Shown piece after piece: positions 1 to 7,800 of a stretch of 64,000 nucleotides of DNA (position 1 is the first letter of the stretch; every line of letters begins with the position of its first letter). A program made the translations under genes and the position numbers. The notes beneath the pieces were generated by a model that saw only the letters and a program-made list of their open reading frames with translations, searched no databases and was not told where the DNA came from. Source of the stretch: Paenibacillus sp. MAEPY2 (GTDB lineage: Bacteria; Bacillota; Bacilli; Paenibacillales; Paenibacillaceae); contig NZ_AWUK01000028.1 in the NCBI RefSeq assembly GCF_000499205.1, positions 1 to 64,000 of the forward strand, in the 5' to 3' direction.

Positions 1-760
1 GTGGTACAGACCGTTCGAGATAGAACGTTTCAGACTTTAGCGTGGAATGAAACGATTAATAGGGGCATTATCAGCGGGCGTTCCCTGACGGGACATGCTC
101 ATGGTAATGCCTTTTCCTTTTACAGTTTCCTGATACGCCTGAGACGTGTACACACTGCCTTGATCACTATGGGCATCATGCCCGGTCGCTCTGGTAGTTG
201 ATTCAGCGTGTCCAGAGCTAATGCAGCAGTGATCTTTCGGTAGCCGTAACGAAATTTATGCTGTTACAGAGCTTACAAATGTGTTCTACCGTCGGGTCTG
301 CGCGCTCTGTACGAGAAACCCCTAACCATCACAGGTTTGGGATACACTTACTTCCCCTTCGAATGGACTCTCTCCAGGGGATGTCGATTTTTGCGACACC
401 TCCATTCCAGTTCCTTGTACTTTTTTAGCACGTCCAGTTGTTGTTTCAGAAACCGATTCTCTGCTCTCAATCTTTCGACTTCTGACGCATACTCGGGGCC
501 ACTCCCATAGCTATACTATTTGCCGATAGGTTGTTCCAGTCGGTGAATTTCTCCATTCCGATACCAATTCATCCAGGTTTTCAATTGGGTCTGATTTCGT
601 ATGTCGAGCTGTCACATGACTTCTTACATTGAAATACCTGATAATCTCATCTCAATGGCTTTCATCTTTACTTCCACTGGGTAGCTGACTCAAGTTGCCA
701 ACGCAAAAACACTTCCAAAGTTGTTCCCATATCTTACGACATGGTCGCATTCTTTTGAAG
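1..760 (-). pseudogene. Decayed IS3-family transposase (orfA and orfB remnants)
   Basis: Read on the minus strand, this stretch gives broken pieces of an IS3-type transposase. Near 400-475 the orfA coiled-coil region reads LRAENRFLKQQLDVLKKY. Near 215-260 an orfB piece reads KFRYGYRKITAAL. Near 105-160 the DDE integrase core reads GSVYTSQAYQETVKGKGI, followed by a TPADNAPI-like stretch. These pieces lie in different frames with stop codons between them, so no functional protein is made. The element may continue left of the window. The family is clear from the motifs; the exact IS name cannot be given. The short plus-strand reading frame at 1-201 is only the complement of this remnant. Confidence 0.75.
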
Positions 761-859
761 GTATTTTAATTTGTATCACTTCATGGGGTCAGTTCCCACC
801 AGTGTGGCCGGTTTTTATTCTTACTAGGATTTTCGGGCACTGGGAAATAGATTGATATT

Positions 860-918
860 TTGGAGTTGACACTCCAAAAAAAATGCACTAGTATTTGTAT
901 TGTGGAGTGTATGCTCCA
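860..918 (+). promoter_or_regulatory. Promoter with two matching operators before the dehydrogenase
   Basis: A -35 TTGACA (866-871) is followed after 17 bp by TAGTAT (889-894). The -35 lies inside the inverted repeat TGGAGT-tgac-ACTCCA (861-876). A second repeat, TGGAG-tgtatg-CTCCA (903-918), lies just after the expected start point, 42 bp on, about four helical turns. This is the layout of a repressor of TetR or similar type. No intact regulator gene lies next to it, so the controlling protein is unknown. Confidence 0.7.
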
Positions 919-942
919 AAAAAGAAGGGAGATATAAATATT

Positions 943-1686
943 ATGAATTCGAATCCAACTACTGCACTGATTACAGGAGGAACAAGCGGGATTGGTCGTG
1001 TAGTAGCAAATAAGCTCGCAGCGATTGGCGTTCATGTCGTAGTTGCGGGGCGTAATGCAGAACGCGGTGAAAAAACAGTTGCAGCGATCAGAGAAGCAGG
1101 TGGGAAGGCTGACTTCGTGCAGACAGACCTTAGCAGTGCTTCAAGCGCAAAAAGCTTAGCCCAGCGTGCAATTGAGCTGGGAGATGGACAGGTTGATATC
1201 CTTATCAATAATGCTGGAATTTTCCCCTCTGGAGCAACACATGAAACCACAGAGGAAGAATTCGAAAAAGTATATTCTATAAATGTTAAAGCGCCTTTCT
1301 TTCTTGTTGCTGAACTTGCACCTCGAATGGCTCAGAGAGGAAAAGGAGCTATTGTCAATATTTCATCTATGATTGCCGATTATGGTATTGCTGGTTTGAG
1401 CCTTTACGGTTCAAGTAAAGCAGCGATTATTCTGCTTACCAAAGCGTGGACAGCAGAATATGGCCCCAGCGGGGTTCGCGTAAATACTATAAGTCCCGGG
1501 CCTACTCGTACAGAAGGTACAGATGTTATGGGGGATGAACTTGAACATATGGCTGTACAAGCGCCGGCAGGACGCTCTGCCTCAGCGGATGAGATTGCAG
1601 AGGCCATCGTCTTTCTTGCTACAGATCGTTCCAGCTTTATTTATGGCACTAATCTGGCTGTGGATGGGGGACGAACCGCTATTTAA
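943..1686 (+). CDS. SDR family oxidoreductase
   Basis: Classical short-chain dehydrogenase/reductase of 247 residues, using NAD(P)(H) on an unknown carbonyl or alcohol in the cytosol. The cofactor motif TGGTSGIG is at residues 11-18 and NNAG at 89-92. The catalytic set Ser142, Tyr155 and Lys159 (YGSSK) is complete, and the C-terminus ends in a typical AVDGG segment. I chose the ATG at 943, preceded by AAGAAGGGAG; an upstream in-frame TTG at 895 would place the promoter and second operator inside the gene. It stands alone behind a twin-operator promoter, so it is probably an inducible detoxification or metabolite reductase. The substrate cannot be read from sequence. Confidence 0.88.
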   Translation: MNSNPTTALITGGTSGIGRVVANKLAAIGVHVVVAGRNAERGEKTVAAIREAGGKADFVQTDLSSASSAKSLAQRAIELGDGQVDILINNAGIFPSGATHETTEEEFEKVYSINVKAPFFLVAELAPRMAQRGKGAIVNISSMIADYGIAGLSLYGSSKAAIILLTKAWTAEYGPSGVRVNTISPGPTRTEGTDVMGDELEHMAVQAPAGRSASADEIAEAIVFLATDRSSFIYGTNLAVDGGRTAI

Positions 1687-1786
1687 TGAATATCCAGGGA
1701 GAACCATTAGATGCTTTCACTAATGGAATTTTCAAAGGATACTTTGTGTCATTTTGGTAGGGAACTTTATGTCAATGTACAAATCC

Positions 1787-1934
1787 TGTCGAAGGACAAG
1801 AACATGGTCCCATTGAAAGTCGCTATTTTAGCGGCTTTTTTTGTTTTATCGGAACAAGTTCTTGTCCCGAGTCGAGGACAAAAACTTGTTCCGATTGCCG
1901 TATTGGACAAGAACATGAGCCGATTACCGATTAG
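1787..1934. repeat. R1 repeat copy A
   Basis: First copy of the R1 family. It starts TGTCGAAGGACAAGAAC. A terminator-like hairpin follows (AAGTCGCTA...TAGCGGCTT plus a T run, 1817-1842). Next comes the long palindrome (arms GGAACAAGTTCTTGTCC 1851-1867 and GGACAAAAACTTGTTCC 1876-1892), then another GGACAAGAACAT unit and the end CCGATTAG. It lies 100 bp after the dehydrogenase stop codon. A short reading frame here is only the repeat translated. Confidence 0.85.
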
Positions 1935-2009
1935 AAGAATGTATAATAATGGAGAAATAGTGATGGTCTTTAGGCGCAGTTTGACAACAATGGGCTTTAC
2001 CCAAAAGTA

Positions 2010-2030
2010 ACCACCCGTTGGACGGGTGGT
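2010..2030. other. Perfect 9-bp hairpin, possible insertion-element end
   Basis: ACCACCCGT-tgg-ACGGGTGGT forms a perfect stem-loop with no T run after it. Hairpins of this form occur at the right ends of IS200/IS605-type elements. No transposase is present nearby, so this is only a suggestion of a relic. Confidence 0.35.
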
Positions 2031-2142
2031 CAGGATTTAAGGAATCAGGCTATTGTTCCCATCTGAGGATAAGAACTTATTCCTGTTGCTATAAAGTAGA
2101 ACATATGGAACATGCAGCTGTAAGAACTTCAGAAAAGACAAA

Positions 2143-2169
2143 CGCCTTTTTCCTGTGTTGGGGAAAGGC
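2143..2169 (-). terminator. Possible terminator of the FrsA-like hydrolase gene
   Basis: On the minus strand GCCTTT...AAAGGC forms a stem about 50 bp after the stop codon at 2221, with a T-containing tail. The stem is short and the T run imperfect. Confidence 0.4.
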
Positions 2170-2220
2170 ACTAAGAGGTGATGTAATCTTCACCTAGTAT
2201 CGGTATTCTTTAAAAGAAAC

Positions 2221-3414
2221 TTAATTTTTATTCAAAACTTGATCTAACCAGGTAAACATGCGGTGGTTAGTCAATTTCAATGCTCCAAAATGGCAATGTT
2301 CTTCAGCAGAATCTTCTGCAGTAAATTTCATATATGTTTTGGAACTCTTTAAAGATTGGAATAATCGTTCAGGTTGTCCTGCAAAGGCATGATCATGCTC
2401 TGCTTCGCACACGAGTACCGGACACATGATTTGCTCAGCAACACCATCTAAGGTAAAGGGTTCCGTTTTGCGCACGAGTTCTTCTACATTCGTTGCTAGG
2501 AACGTGAACTGTCCATTTTCTATTCCCCATCGAGTACCTGTATCTTTGGCCATAATGGACGCGATTAAGTTCTCAGTCTCTGGTGAACTTAAATCGGATT
2601 TGTCACTTGTATTTATACCCAACGCCTCAGCCATTGCCCCCACTTGAAAGGAGAATAAACCGTCATTTGCTATGCATGCAGCGAGCCTGTGTTCATAAGC
2701 AGCCGCGCGCGGAGCCAAATACCCACCTAAACTAATACCCATTAACGCCATTTTGTCGGAGATGACTTCTGGGCGCTTGGTCAGGTAATCGACCACTGGA
2801 GTTACAGCAGCCTCCCAGTCATGCCTGAATGGAATTCGCTGCTCGCGGATAACAGCTCCTTGTCCAGGGCCCTCGAATACCAAGCAATGATAGCCTCTTT
2901 CTAAAGCAGAGGTAACGACTTGAAAATAAAGCTCTTCTGCAGTGGAATCATATCCACCGTGAACAATCAGGACGGGCCCGGGCTGATTCCCGGCTAAATA
3001 GAAGTACCCCGGTAGCTCTGTATCTTCATAAGGAATCGAAACAATCTCCCAATGATGATCAAGCAAAGAAAGCGCCTGTCTGAATGTGTTACGGCTAAGG
3101 CTCCATGTTTCAAGAATACGCTTATCCTCCGGATTGCCATGGAGAAAAAATTCAGCAGTACGGTAGTAATTAGATGCACGCAAGTAGAATTCTCTCGCGC
3201 TGATCTTGTTGCCTTGCTTGCTGCTCTCCTCAGCTTCCCGATGAGCCCGGATTCCTGTCTTAAGCCATTCCTCATACCAGCTTTCAAAATTGCCTTCCTC
3301 GATTCGATAAGCAGTAGATAGGCATTCGCCTACGTCCGCTCCACCAAAAGCTGCGTACCCCATTGTCCGAAGTAATTCGAACGAAAAAGTCTGATCATCG
3401 AAAATAAGTTTCAT
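2221..3414 (-). CDS. Alpha/beta hydrolase, DHPON-hydrolase/FrsA-like
   Basis: A 397-residue hydrolase with a helical N-terminal part (about residues 1-120) and a C-terminal alpha/beta hydrolase fold. The oxyanion segment HGGYD is at 152-156, the nucleophile elbow GISLGG puts Ser228 in place, the probable acid is Asp341 (EAEHD), and the histidine is His373 or His375. The layout matches the family of 2,6-dihydropseudooxynicotine hydrolase and related FrsA-like esterases, which cleave C-C or ester bonds in small molecules. The start at 3414 has AAGGAGT upstream. The gene stands alone between R1 copies A and B. The substrate is unknown. Confidence 0.85.
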   Translation of the reverse strand: MKLIFDDQTFSFELLRTMGYAAFGGADVGECLSTAYRIEEGNFESWYEEWLKTGIRAHREAEESSKQGNKISAREFYLRASNYYRTAEFFLHGNPEDKRILETWSLSRNTFRQALSLLDHHWEIVSIPYEDTELPGYFYLAGNQPGPVLIVHGGYDSTAEELYFQVVTSALERGYHCLVFEGPGQGAVIREQRIPFRHDWEAAVTPVVDYLTKRPEVISDKMALMGISLGGYLAPRAAAYEHRLAACIANDGLFSFQVGAMAEALGINTSDKSDLSSPETENLIASIMAKDTGTRWGIENGQFTFLATNVEELVRKTEPFTLDGVAEQIMCPVLVCEAEHDHAFAGQPERLFQSLKSSKTYMKFTAEDSAEEHCHFGALKLTNHRMFTWLDQVLNKN

Positions 3415-3445
3415 AATTAGTGCACTCCTTACATATGTTATTTTC

Positions 3446-3551
3446 TTAGCGAACTTTTTATTTTATCGGTACAAGTTCTTGTCCCGAGCCAAGGACAAGA
3501 ACTTGTACCGATTACCGGAATGGACAAGAACATAGTCCGATTTCCGATTAG
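3446..3551. repeat. R1 repeat copy B (5'-truncated)
   Basis: This copy begins within the terminator hairpin, keeping only its second arm. It then has the most perfect long palindrome of the family: CGGTACAAGTTCTTGTCC (3467-3484), an 8-nt loop, GGACAAGAACTTGTACCG (3493-3510). All 18 base pairs match. It ends with TGGACAAGAACATAGTCC and CCGATTAG. It lies directly upstream of the hydrolase start, so it sits in the promoter region of that gene. Confidence 0.88.
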
Positions 3552-3670
3552 TTGTATATCTCATCCAAACCTATCGTATTTCAAGTCGAAGCGTTTTATC
3601 CAGATGGATTTCCAAGTATACTCAAGAGATCGTAACGAAAAACACCCTTCAAGGTAAAGGACGATCTCAC

Positions 3671-3902
3671 ATGAAAAAAGGACGAAAACCACATTCGAGG
3701 AACGCATCGAAATTGTAAAATATACTCTCACACATAAACTCGACTATCAGAAAGCGGCTGAGAAGTATGACGTGTCTTATTCGCAAGTATATGCATGGAC
3801 TCAGAAATATCAATCGGGTCAAGAAGAGGCCCTCCGAGATCGTCGGGGACGTAGAAAACCTGTAGAAGAACTGAGCGAGCAGGAACAACTCAAGCTGCGG
3901 AT
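3671..3902 (+). pseudogene. IS3-family transposase orfA fragment
   Basis: After a start ATGAAAAAAGGACG the frame shifts, then reads the helix-turn-helix N-terminus of an IS3-type OrfA: FEERIEIVKYTLTHKLDYQ, then KYDVSYSQVYAWTQKY and a DRRGRRK segment. It stops abruptly at the sequence QLKLRM, exactly where R1 copy C starts (3902). The rest of the transposase and orfB are missing. It is therefore both frameshifted and truncated. The family is recognised from the motif order. Confidence 0.75.
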
Positions 3903-4047
3903 GTCGAGGGACCAGAACATGGTCCCATTGAAGTCGCTATTTTTGCGGCTTTTTTATTTTATCGGTACAAGTTCTTGTCCCGAGCTAAGGACAAGAACTT
4001 GTACCGATTGCCGAAATGGACAAGAACATATTCCGATTACCGATTAG
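3902..4047. repeat. R1 repeat copy C
   Basis: A full copy: TGTCGAGGGACCAGAACATGG, the terminator hairpin (about 3931-3955), a perfect 18-bp palindrome with outer ends at 3963 and 4006, TGGACAAGAACATATTCC, and the end CCGATTAG. Its first base directly follows the truncated orfA. Similarity to copy E continues about 100 bp further downstream (4048-4150 against 7503-7612). Confidence 0.88.
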
Positions 4048-4150
4048 ATGGTTATCTAAATATTAAGCATATGTAGTTAAAACCTTAATAAACCCCATGA
4101 TACATGACAGTTTTCATCATTATGGAACAACTGCTTCGAGGAAAGGTAAA
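4048..4150. repeat. R1 downstream extension shared with copy E
   Basis: This segment (TATCTAAAT, TGTAGTTAAAA, ATGGAACAACTGC and neighbouring bases) recurs in diverged form after copy E at 7503-7612. It marks either a longer version of R1 or a duplication of one R1-containing segment. Confidence 0.65.
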
Positions 4151-4203
4151 CAGAGGCGGCTAGGTAATAATAAAGCGAATTAGTAGTACTGAAACAAGCT
4201 GTT

Positions 4204-4232
4204 GAGGGACAAGAACCTGGTCCCATAAAAAG
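4204..4232. repeat. R1 fragment (copy D)
   Basis: Only the 5' module GAGGGACAAGAACCTGGTCCC is present, which can fold as GGGAC...GTCCC. The remainder of R1 is absent. Confidence 0.55.
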
Positions 4233-4316
4233 TAGTATTATCCCCTTCAAGTAGACACTTAAAAAAACCTTCATGTTATCATGGGGGTTCAAGTGAAACT
4301 TGGAGGGCATATTTTT

Positions 4317-4478
4317 ATGGCGAAAAAAGGACAAACATTTCAGACATATACCGAAGAATTCAAAAAGAAAGCAGTTAGAGCGTATGTCGAAGGTTCTTCA
4401 AGTTATAAAGCAGTAGCTGAGCGCGAAGGGGTTCGAAATTGTTCCCAACTGAAGGTATGGGTGATTTACTTGGAATAA
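4317..4478 (+). pseudogene. IS3-family transposase orfA 5' fragment
   Basis: The ATG at 4317, preceded by GGAGG, opens a frame reading MAKKGQTFQTYTEEFKKKAV, then a region with the AEREGVRNCSQLKVWV helix-turn-helix that is typical of IS3 OrfA proteins. After 53 residues the reading frame ends and the rest is lost. It differs from the fragment at 3671 and so comes from a second element. Confidence 0.7.
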
Positions 4479-4653
4479 ATAAACTTTGTGTTTAAGTTTT
4501 GCTTTTGGTTGCCTGATTGGCGTTAACAAGAATGCAGCTGATCCGGAACCTGACTGTGTTAATATACGAGAAAAAAAGCACAATCCGCAAAAAAAATCAA
4601 AACAAGGCGTTTCGCATGCCGTAAAGTGAGAATATCTCCATGGAGGCATTGAA

Positions 4654-5529
4654 ATGAACTATAAGGAATCAGTAATCAAGGCCATATCCTATATTGAAGA
4701 TCATATGTTCGATGAGAATTTAAACGTTAAGATTACAGAGGTCACCGGCTATTCGCAATACCATTTTCACCGTATCTTCCTATCTGTTACACGATGCTCC
4801 GTTTCGGAGTACATCCGCAAGCGGAGATTGACTCGCGCGACATATGATTTGTTTCATACCAACCAAAGGATCATCGAGATCGCCATAAAGTGCGGATTCG
4901 AGTCCCAAGAAGCTTTCGCACGCGCCTTTCGTAAAATGTTCTCCATCTCGCCTGGACAATTCCGCAAGCAAAGAGACATGAAGGATACGTTGTTCCGGAC
5001 CATGGAGATGCATCCTTTGAATGAAGAGAGGCTGCAACATTTGCACACTGGTATTTCTCTCGAACCTTCTTTAGTTCACATGGAAAAGTTGAATCTGGTT
5101 GGCATGTCGATAAGAGGTGTCGAATCGGACGAGGTCGGATTGTTATGGCGAAGCTTCAGGCAGAGAGTTTCTGAAATCAAGCGAAAACCTAACTCGGAAG
5201 GCATTTATTATGCGGTTATTGAACTTACAGGTGAGCAATGGGAAGTCGCTTATACCGCATGTGTCGAGGCTGGCAACGAAGCAAGTCCGGCTCCAGCAGG
5301 GATGATTGCCAAGCTGTTCCCAGCAACAACTTATGCAGTATTTTCACACAAGGGACCGTTAGACAGACTCAATGATACTTTCCAGTACATCTACGAAACA
5401 TGGTTACCCCAGTCGGGCAGCGTTCGTACCAATGCCCCGGAATTCGCGCGTTATGACTGGCGATTTCTAGGTCCGACAAACGAGGACTCTGTACTGGACA
5501 TCTATATTCCAATTTGTTCACCATCATAA
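4654..5529 (+). CDS. AraC family regulator with GyrI-like effector domain
   Basis: A 291-residue regulator. Residues about 5-110 form the two-helix-turn-helix AraC DNA-binding domain, with YHFHRIFLSVT and the second motif IAIKCGFESQEAFARAFRKM. Residues about 130-290 form a GyrI/SOB-like small-molecule-binding domain. This Rob/BmrR-like order is used by sensors of hydrophobic compounds. The start at 4654 has TGGAGGC upstream. The stop lies 33 bp before an alpha/beta hydrolase gene on the same strand, so the two are probably co-transcribed. Confidence 0.88.
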   Translation: MNYKESVIKAISYIEDHMFDENLNVKITEVTGYSQYHFHRIFLSVTRCSVSEYIRKRRLTRATYDLFHTNQRIIEIAIKCGFESQEAFARAFRKMFSISPGQFRKQRDMKDTLFRTMEMHPLNEERLQHLHTGISLEPSLVHMEKLNLVGMSIRGVESDEVGLLWRSFRQRVSEIKRKPNSEGIYYAVIELTGEQWEVAYTACVEAGNEASPAPAGMIAKLFPATTYAVFSHKGPLDRLNDTFQYIYETWLPQSGSVRTNAPEFARYDWRFLGPTNEDSVLDIYIPICSPS

Positions 5530-5562
5530 AGAGTACGAATCACAAGAAGAGGGGAATTCGAG

Positions 5563-6459
5563 ATGAACAAAAATGCTGAAATTATGGAAGGATACGCGGG
5601 ATACTGCGAGGTGAAGATAACCGACCCTTCGTTGGGGATAACCTTCCCCATGATCGTCATGTATCCGGCAGATTCCCCGGAACAGACTCATCAGTTAGGT
5701 CCGTACCCTATTGAGGTGGCCAAAGATGCGGCACCACGAAAGGGGAAGTTTTCGCTGGTTATCATTTCACACGGTTCAGGTGGTTCTCCGTTTGTATACC
5801 GGTCAATTGCCTTGCATTTGGCGCGAAGCGGCTTTATCGTTGGTCTCCCCGAACATCCGAACAATAATCGCAATGATAATAGTCTGGAAGGTACGGTCAC
5901 CAATCTCACCAATCGCCCCCGACACCTTTGCCTTGCGGCTGACTGGTTTTCTGAAGATGAGAGATTCAAAGGACTGATCGAGTCGGACAGCTTTTCGGTC
6001 ATTGGGCATTCCATGGGCGGATACACAGCGCTAGCGGTAGCAGGAGGCGTCCCGACTTCCTTCCCTAACGAAAGTCCATACGGGCAGCCGTACCCGATCA
6101 AGGTTACGCGCGATCGGCGGATTCGATCCCTGGTTTTGCTGGCGCCGGCGTCCGTTTGGTTCCGGAATGAAGGAGCGCTTAGCAGTGTGAATCTCCCCAT
6201 TCTGATGATGGATGCGCAGCATGATCCTTACACGCCGCCTTTCCACGCTCAAATCGTCTTAAATGGTGTTGCAGACCCACGACAGGTTCTCTATCGGACT
6301 GTTGAGAACGCTGGACATTTTTCCTTCCTGAGCCCGTTCCCATCTGCGATGATTTCACCAGCCTTTATTCCCTCGCAGGATCCACCTGGCTTTGATCGCT
6401 TACGATTTCACGAAACATTGCAGGCTGAGATAGCCGGATTTCTGTCCATCCAGCATTAA
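5563..6459 (+). CDS. Alpha/beta hydrolase (dienelactone-hydrolase/PAF-acetylhydrolase-like)
   Basis: A 298-residue hydrolase without signal peptide. The oxyanion segment ISHGSGG is at about 68-74 and the nucleophile elbow GHSMGG gives Ser150. An acid in the DAQHDPY segment and a histidine in ENAGHFSF complete a plausible triad. The overall pattern fits the PAF-acetylhydrolase/dienelactone-hydrolase group of predicted esterases. The start has GAGGGG upstream. The last three codons lie inside a perfect 22-bp tandem duplication. Linkage with the AraC-GyrI regulator suggests induction by a small effector. The substrate is unknown. Confidence 0.85.
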   Translation: MNKNAEIMEGYAGYCEVKITDPSLGITFPMIVMYPADSPEQTHQLGPYPIEVAKDAAPRKGKFSLVIISHGSGGSPFVYRSIALHLARSGFIVGLPEHPNNNRNDNSLEGTVTNLTNRPRHLCLAADWFSEDERFKGLIESDSFSVIGHSMGGYTALAVAGGVPTSFPNESPYGQPYPIKVTRDRRIRSLVLLAPASVWFRNEGALSSVNLPILMMDAQHDPYTPPFHAQIVLNGVADPRQVLYRTVENAGHFSFLSPFPSAMISPAFIPSQDPPGFDRLRFHETLQAEIAGFLSIQH

Positions 6460-6494
6460 TGTGCATACTAATCAGCATTAATGTGCATACTAAT
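6451..6494. repeat. 22-bp perfect tandem duplication
   Basis: The 22-bp unit beginning CAGCATTAATGTGCATAC occurs twice back to back (6451-6472 and 6473-6494). The first copy contains the stop codon of the hydrolase gene. It looks like a recent slippage or duplication event. Confidence 0.9.
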
Positions 6495-6943
6495 TTATGT
6501 TTGGTGGCAACTATCGAAGAATGAGAGCAGAATATACCTACGAGGGCAGTCGGTCACACGATCGGCTGCCTTTGTTGAATGATATAGCAAGGTCAAAGTA
6601 TCAGTTAAAACCCGGAACCGACTGGGCATCGGGATATCATTTCCGTCTAGCCATGGTCAACGTTCAAGCATATGTATTAATGTCTATGGATACGATACCC
6701 AAGGGAACTTTATAAAGCTGTTTTTCAACGCAAAAGACGGACAACTTTTGTTAAACTAATGAGGAACGTTAGCTCAATAAAATAGCGACAGTCTAAGGCT
6801 TTATTTTCTGCTGACACCAGATCGAAAGAAACGGTCTCTTTTGCAAACCTCACAACTCTTTAGAAATACTTGACCGCTTCAATTATGGAGTTAACCTAGT
6901 TAACTTACCTATTTTAAAGGTTATATAAGTTAACCTAAACAAA
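6495..6943. other. Gene-free stretch with decayed R2 pieces
   Basis: No convincing gene is seen. At 6547-6592 there is a diverged R2-like hairpin core (GATCGGCTGCCTTTGTTGAA). At 6747-6785 there is an R2 end (TTAAACTAATGAGGAACGTTAGCTCAATAA). At 6899-6935 GTTAACTTACC and TTATATAAGTTAACC form a TTAAC-rich, AT-rich segment. A 72-codon frame at 6497 lacks a family and overlaps the R2 piece. Confidence 0.55.
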
Positions 6944-7283
6944 AATAGCCGGGGCCGTCTGAATGTGGGCGGGCGGCTTGCGGAACTGAACGGATAGGGG
7001 AGCAGCAGCGGGCCGATCGCCTGGGCTTCAGCTCGTGGGCGCTCCTGGCGTGCCTGGCTGCTCGATACTTCCGGATGCAGACAAAAGGACAGCCTGGGCC
7101 GTCCTGGGTGTGAGCTGCCCCGGTGGGCACTATGGAGCTGCGCGGATCTCGTCCGGATCGGAGAGAGCAGCAGCGTGCCGGTCGCCTGGTTTCATTCTGA
7201 GACAGCTTCTTTAGGCTTTTGGATGCTGGTTGATAGGTTGGGGCTGGTTGGATACAAAAAAGTATCCTGGGCTGTTCTAGGAA
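6944..7283. repeat. GC-rich diverged tandem repeat, two units plus a partial
   Basis: This block is clearly richer in G+C than its surroundings. Related lines recur: GGAGCAGCAGCGGGCCGATCG near 6998 and GAGAGCAGCAGCGTGCCGGTCG near 7164; CAGCCTGGGCCGTCCTGG near 7093 and ATCCTGGGCTGTTCTAGG near 7263, with a partial relative at 6949. The spacing is roughly 165 bp. GGATAC-AAAAAA-GTATCC (7251-7268) is a small palindrome. No supported protein is encoded on either strand. Confidence 0.6.
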
Positions 7284-7358
7284 CAATGTTGTTGTCCTCA
7301 GACAAGAATAAAGGATATGTCGAGGTCATGAACAATCCAACTTTAATGTTCTTGTCTT

Positions 7359-7502
7359 GTCGAGGGACAAGAACATATTCCCATTGAAGTCGCTATTTAG
7401 CGGCTTTTTTTATTTTATCGGTACAAGTTCGTGTCCCGAGTCAAGGACAAGAACTTGTACCGATTGCCGAAATGGACAAGAAATGATCCTATTGCCGATT
7501 AG
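7359..7502. repeat. R1 repeat copy E
   Basis: A full copy with TGTCGAGGGACAAGAACAT, the terminator hairpin (about 7387-7412), the long palindrome with outer ends at 7419 and 7462 and one mismatch, and the end CCGATTAG. A partial R1-like piece (GTTGTCCTCAGACAAGAA) lies upstream at about 7290-7310. The 100-bp extension after it matches that after copy C. Confidence 0.85.
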
Positions 7503-7612
7503 ATGAATGTCTAAATGAAAGCATTGTAGTTAAAATTCAACAAACACCATGACACATAGAGTTTTCACATCGTTATGGAACAACTGCCTCGAAGAGAGTT
7601 CTCCTAATTCAT
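7503..7612. repeat. R1 downstream extension shared with copy C
   Basis: Contains TGTCTAAATGAAAGCATTGT, then TAGTTAAAATTCAACAAACACC and ATGGAACAACTGCCTCGAAG segments that align with 4048-4150 with scattered changes. It separates R1 copy E from the tetR promoter region. Confidence 0.6.
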
Positions 7613-7800
7613 AAAACAAACAAACGGTATAATTTGTTTACAGTAAGAGTAATAGTTTCTATATTGTTTATTTTATGGTTCCTTATTTAAAATTACCGAT
7701 TTAATAAATGTCTTCCGTATGTCCAAGAGTGTGCACGTAAGATCTGCTCACTTTTTTCTGGACTGATCAGTTCAGATATGTTATATTTCTGAAACGGGAG

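Noticed and set aside
895..942. Upstream TTG start for the dehydrogenase
   Set aside because: It would translate through the operator and promoter. The ATG at 943 has its own ribosome site and fits the family length.
1711..2010. Open frame of 99 codons over R1 copy A
   Set aside because: It is the repeat in translation. Similar peptides (VPLK...) appear in copies C and F, and there is no ribosome site.
5691..6200. 169-codon frame opposite the hydrolase gene
   Set aside because: It is the shadow of the gene at 5563 on the other strand.
6497..6715. 72-codon frame after the hydrolase gene
   Set aside because: No family, no ribosome site, and it overlaps a decayed R2 core.
6930..7286. 118-codon minus-strand frame in the GC-rich block
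   Set aside because: Long frames are expected by chance in GC-rich DNA. The block is a diverged tandem repeat and the peptide has no recognisable domain.
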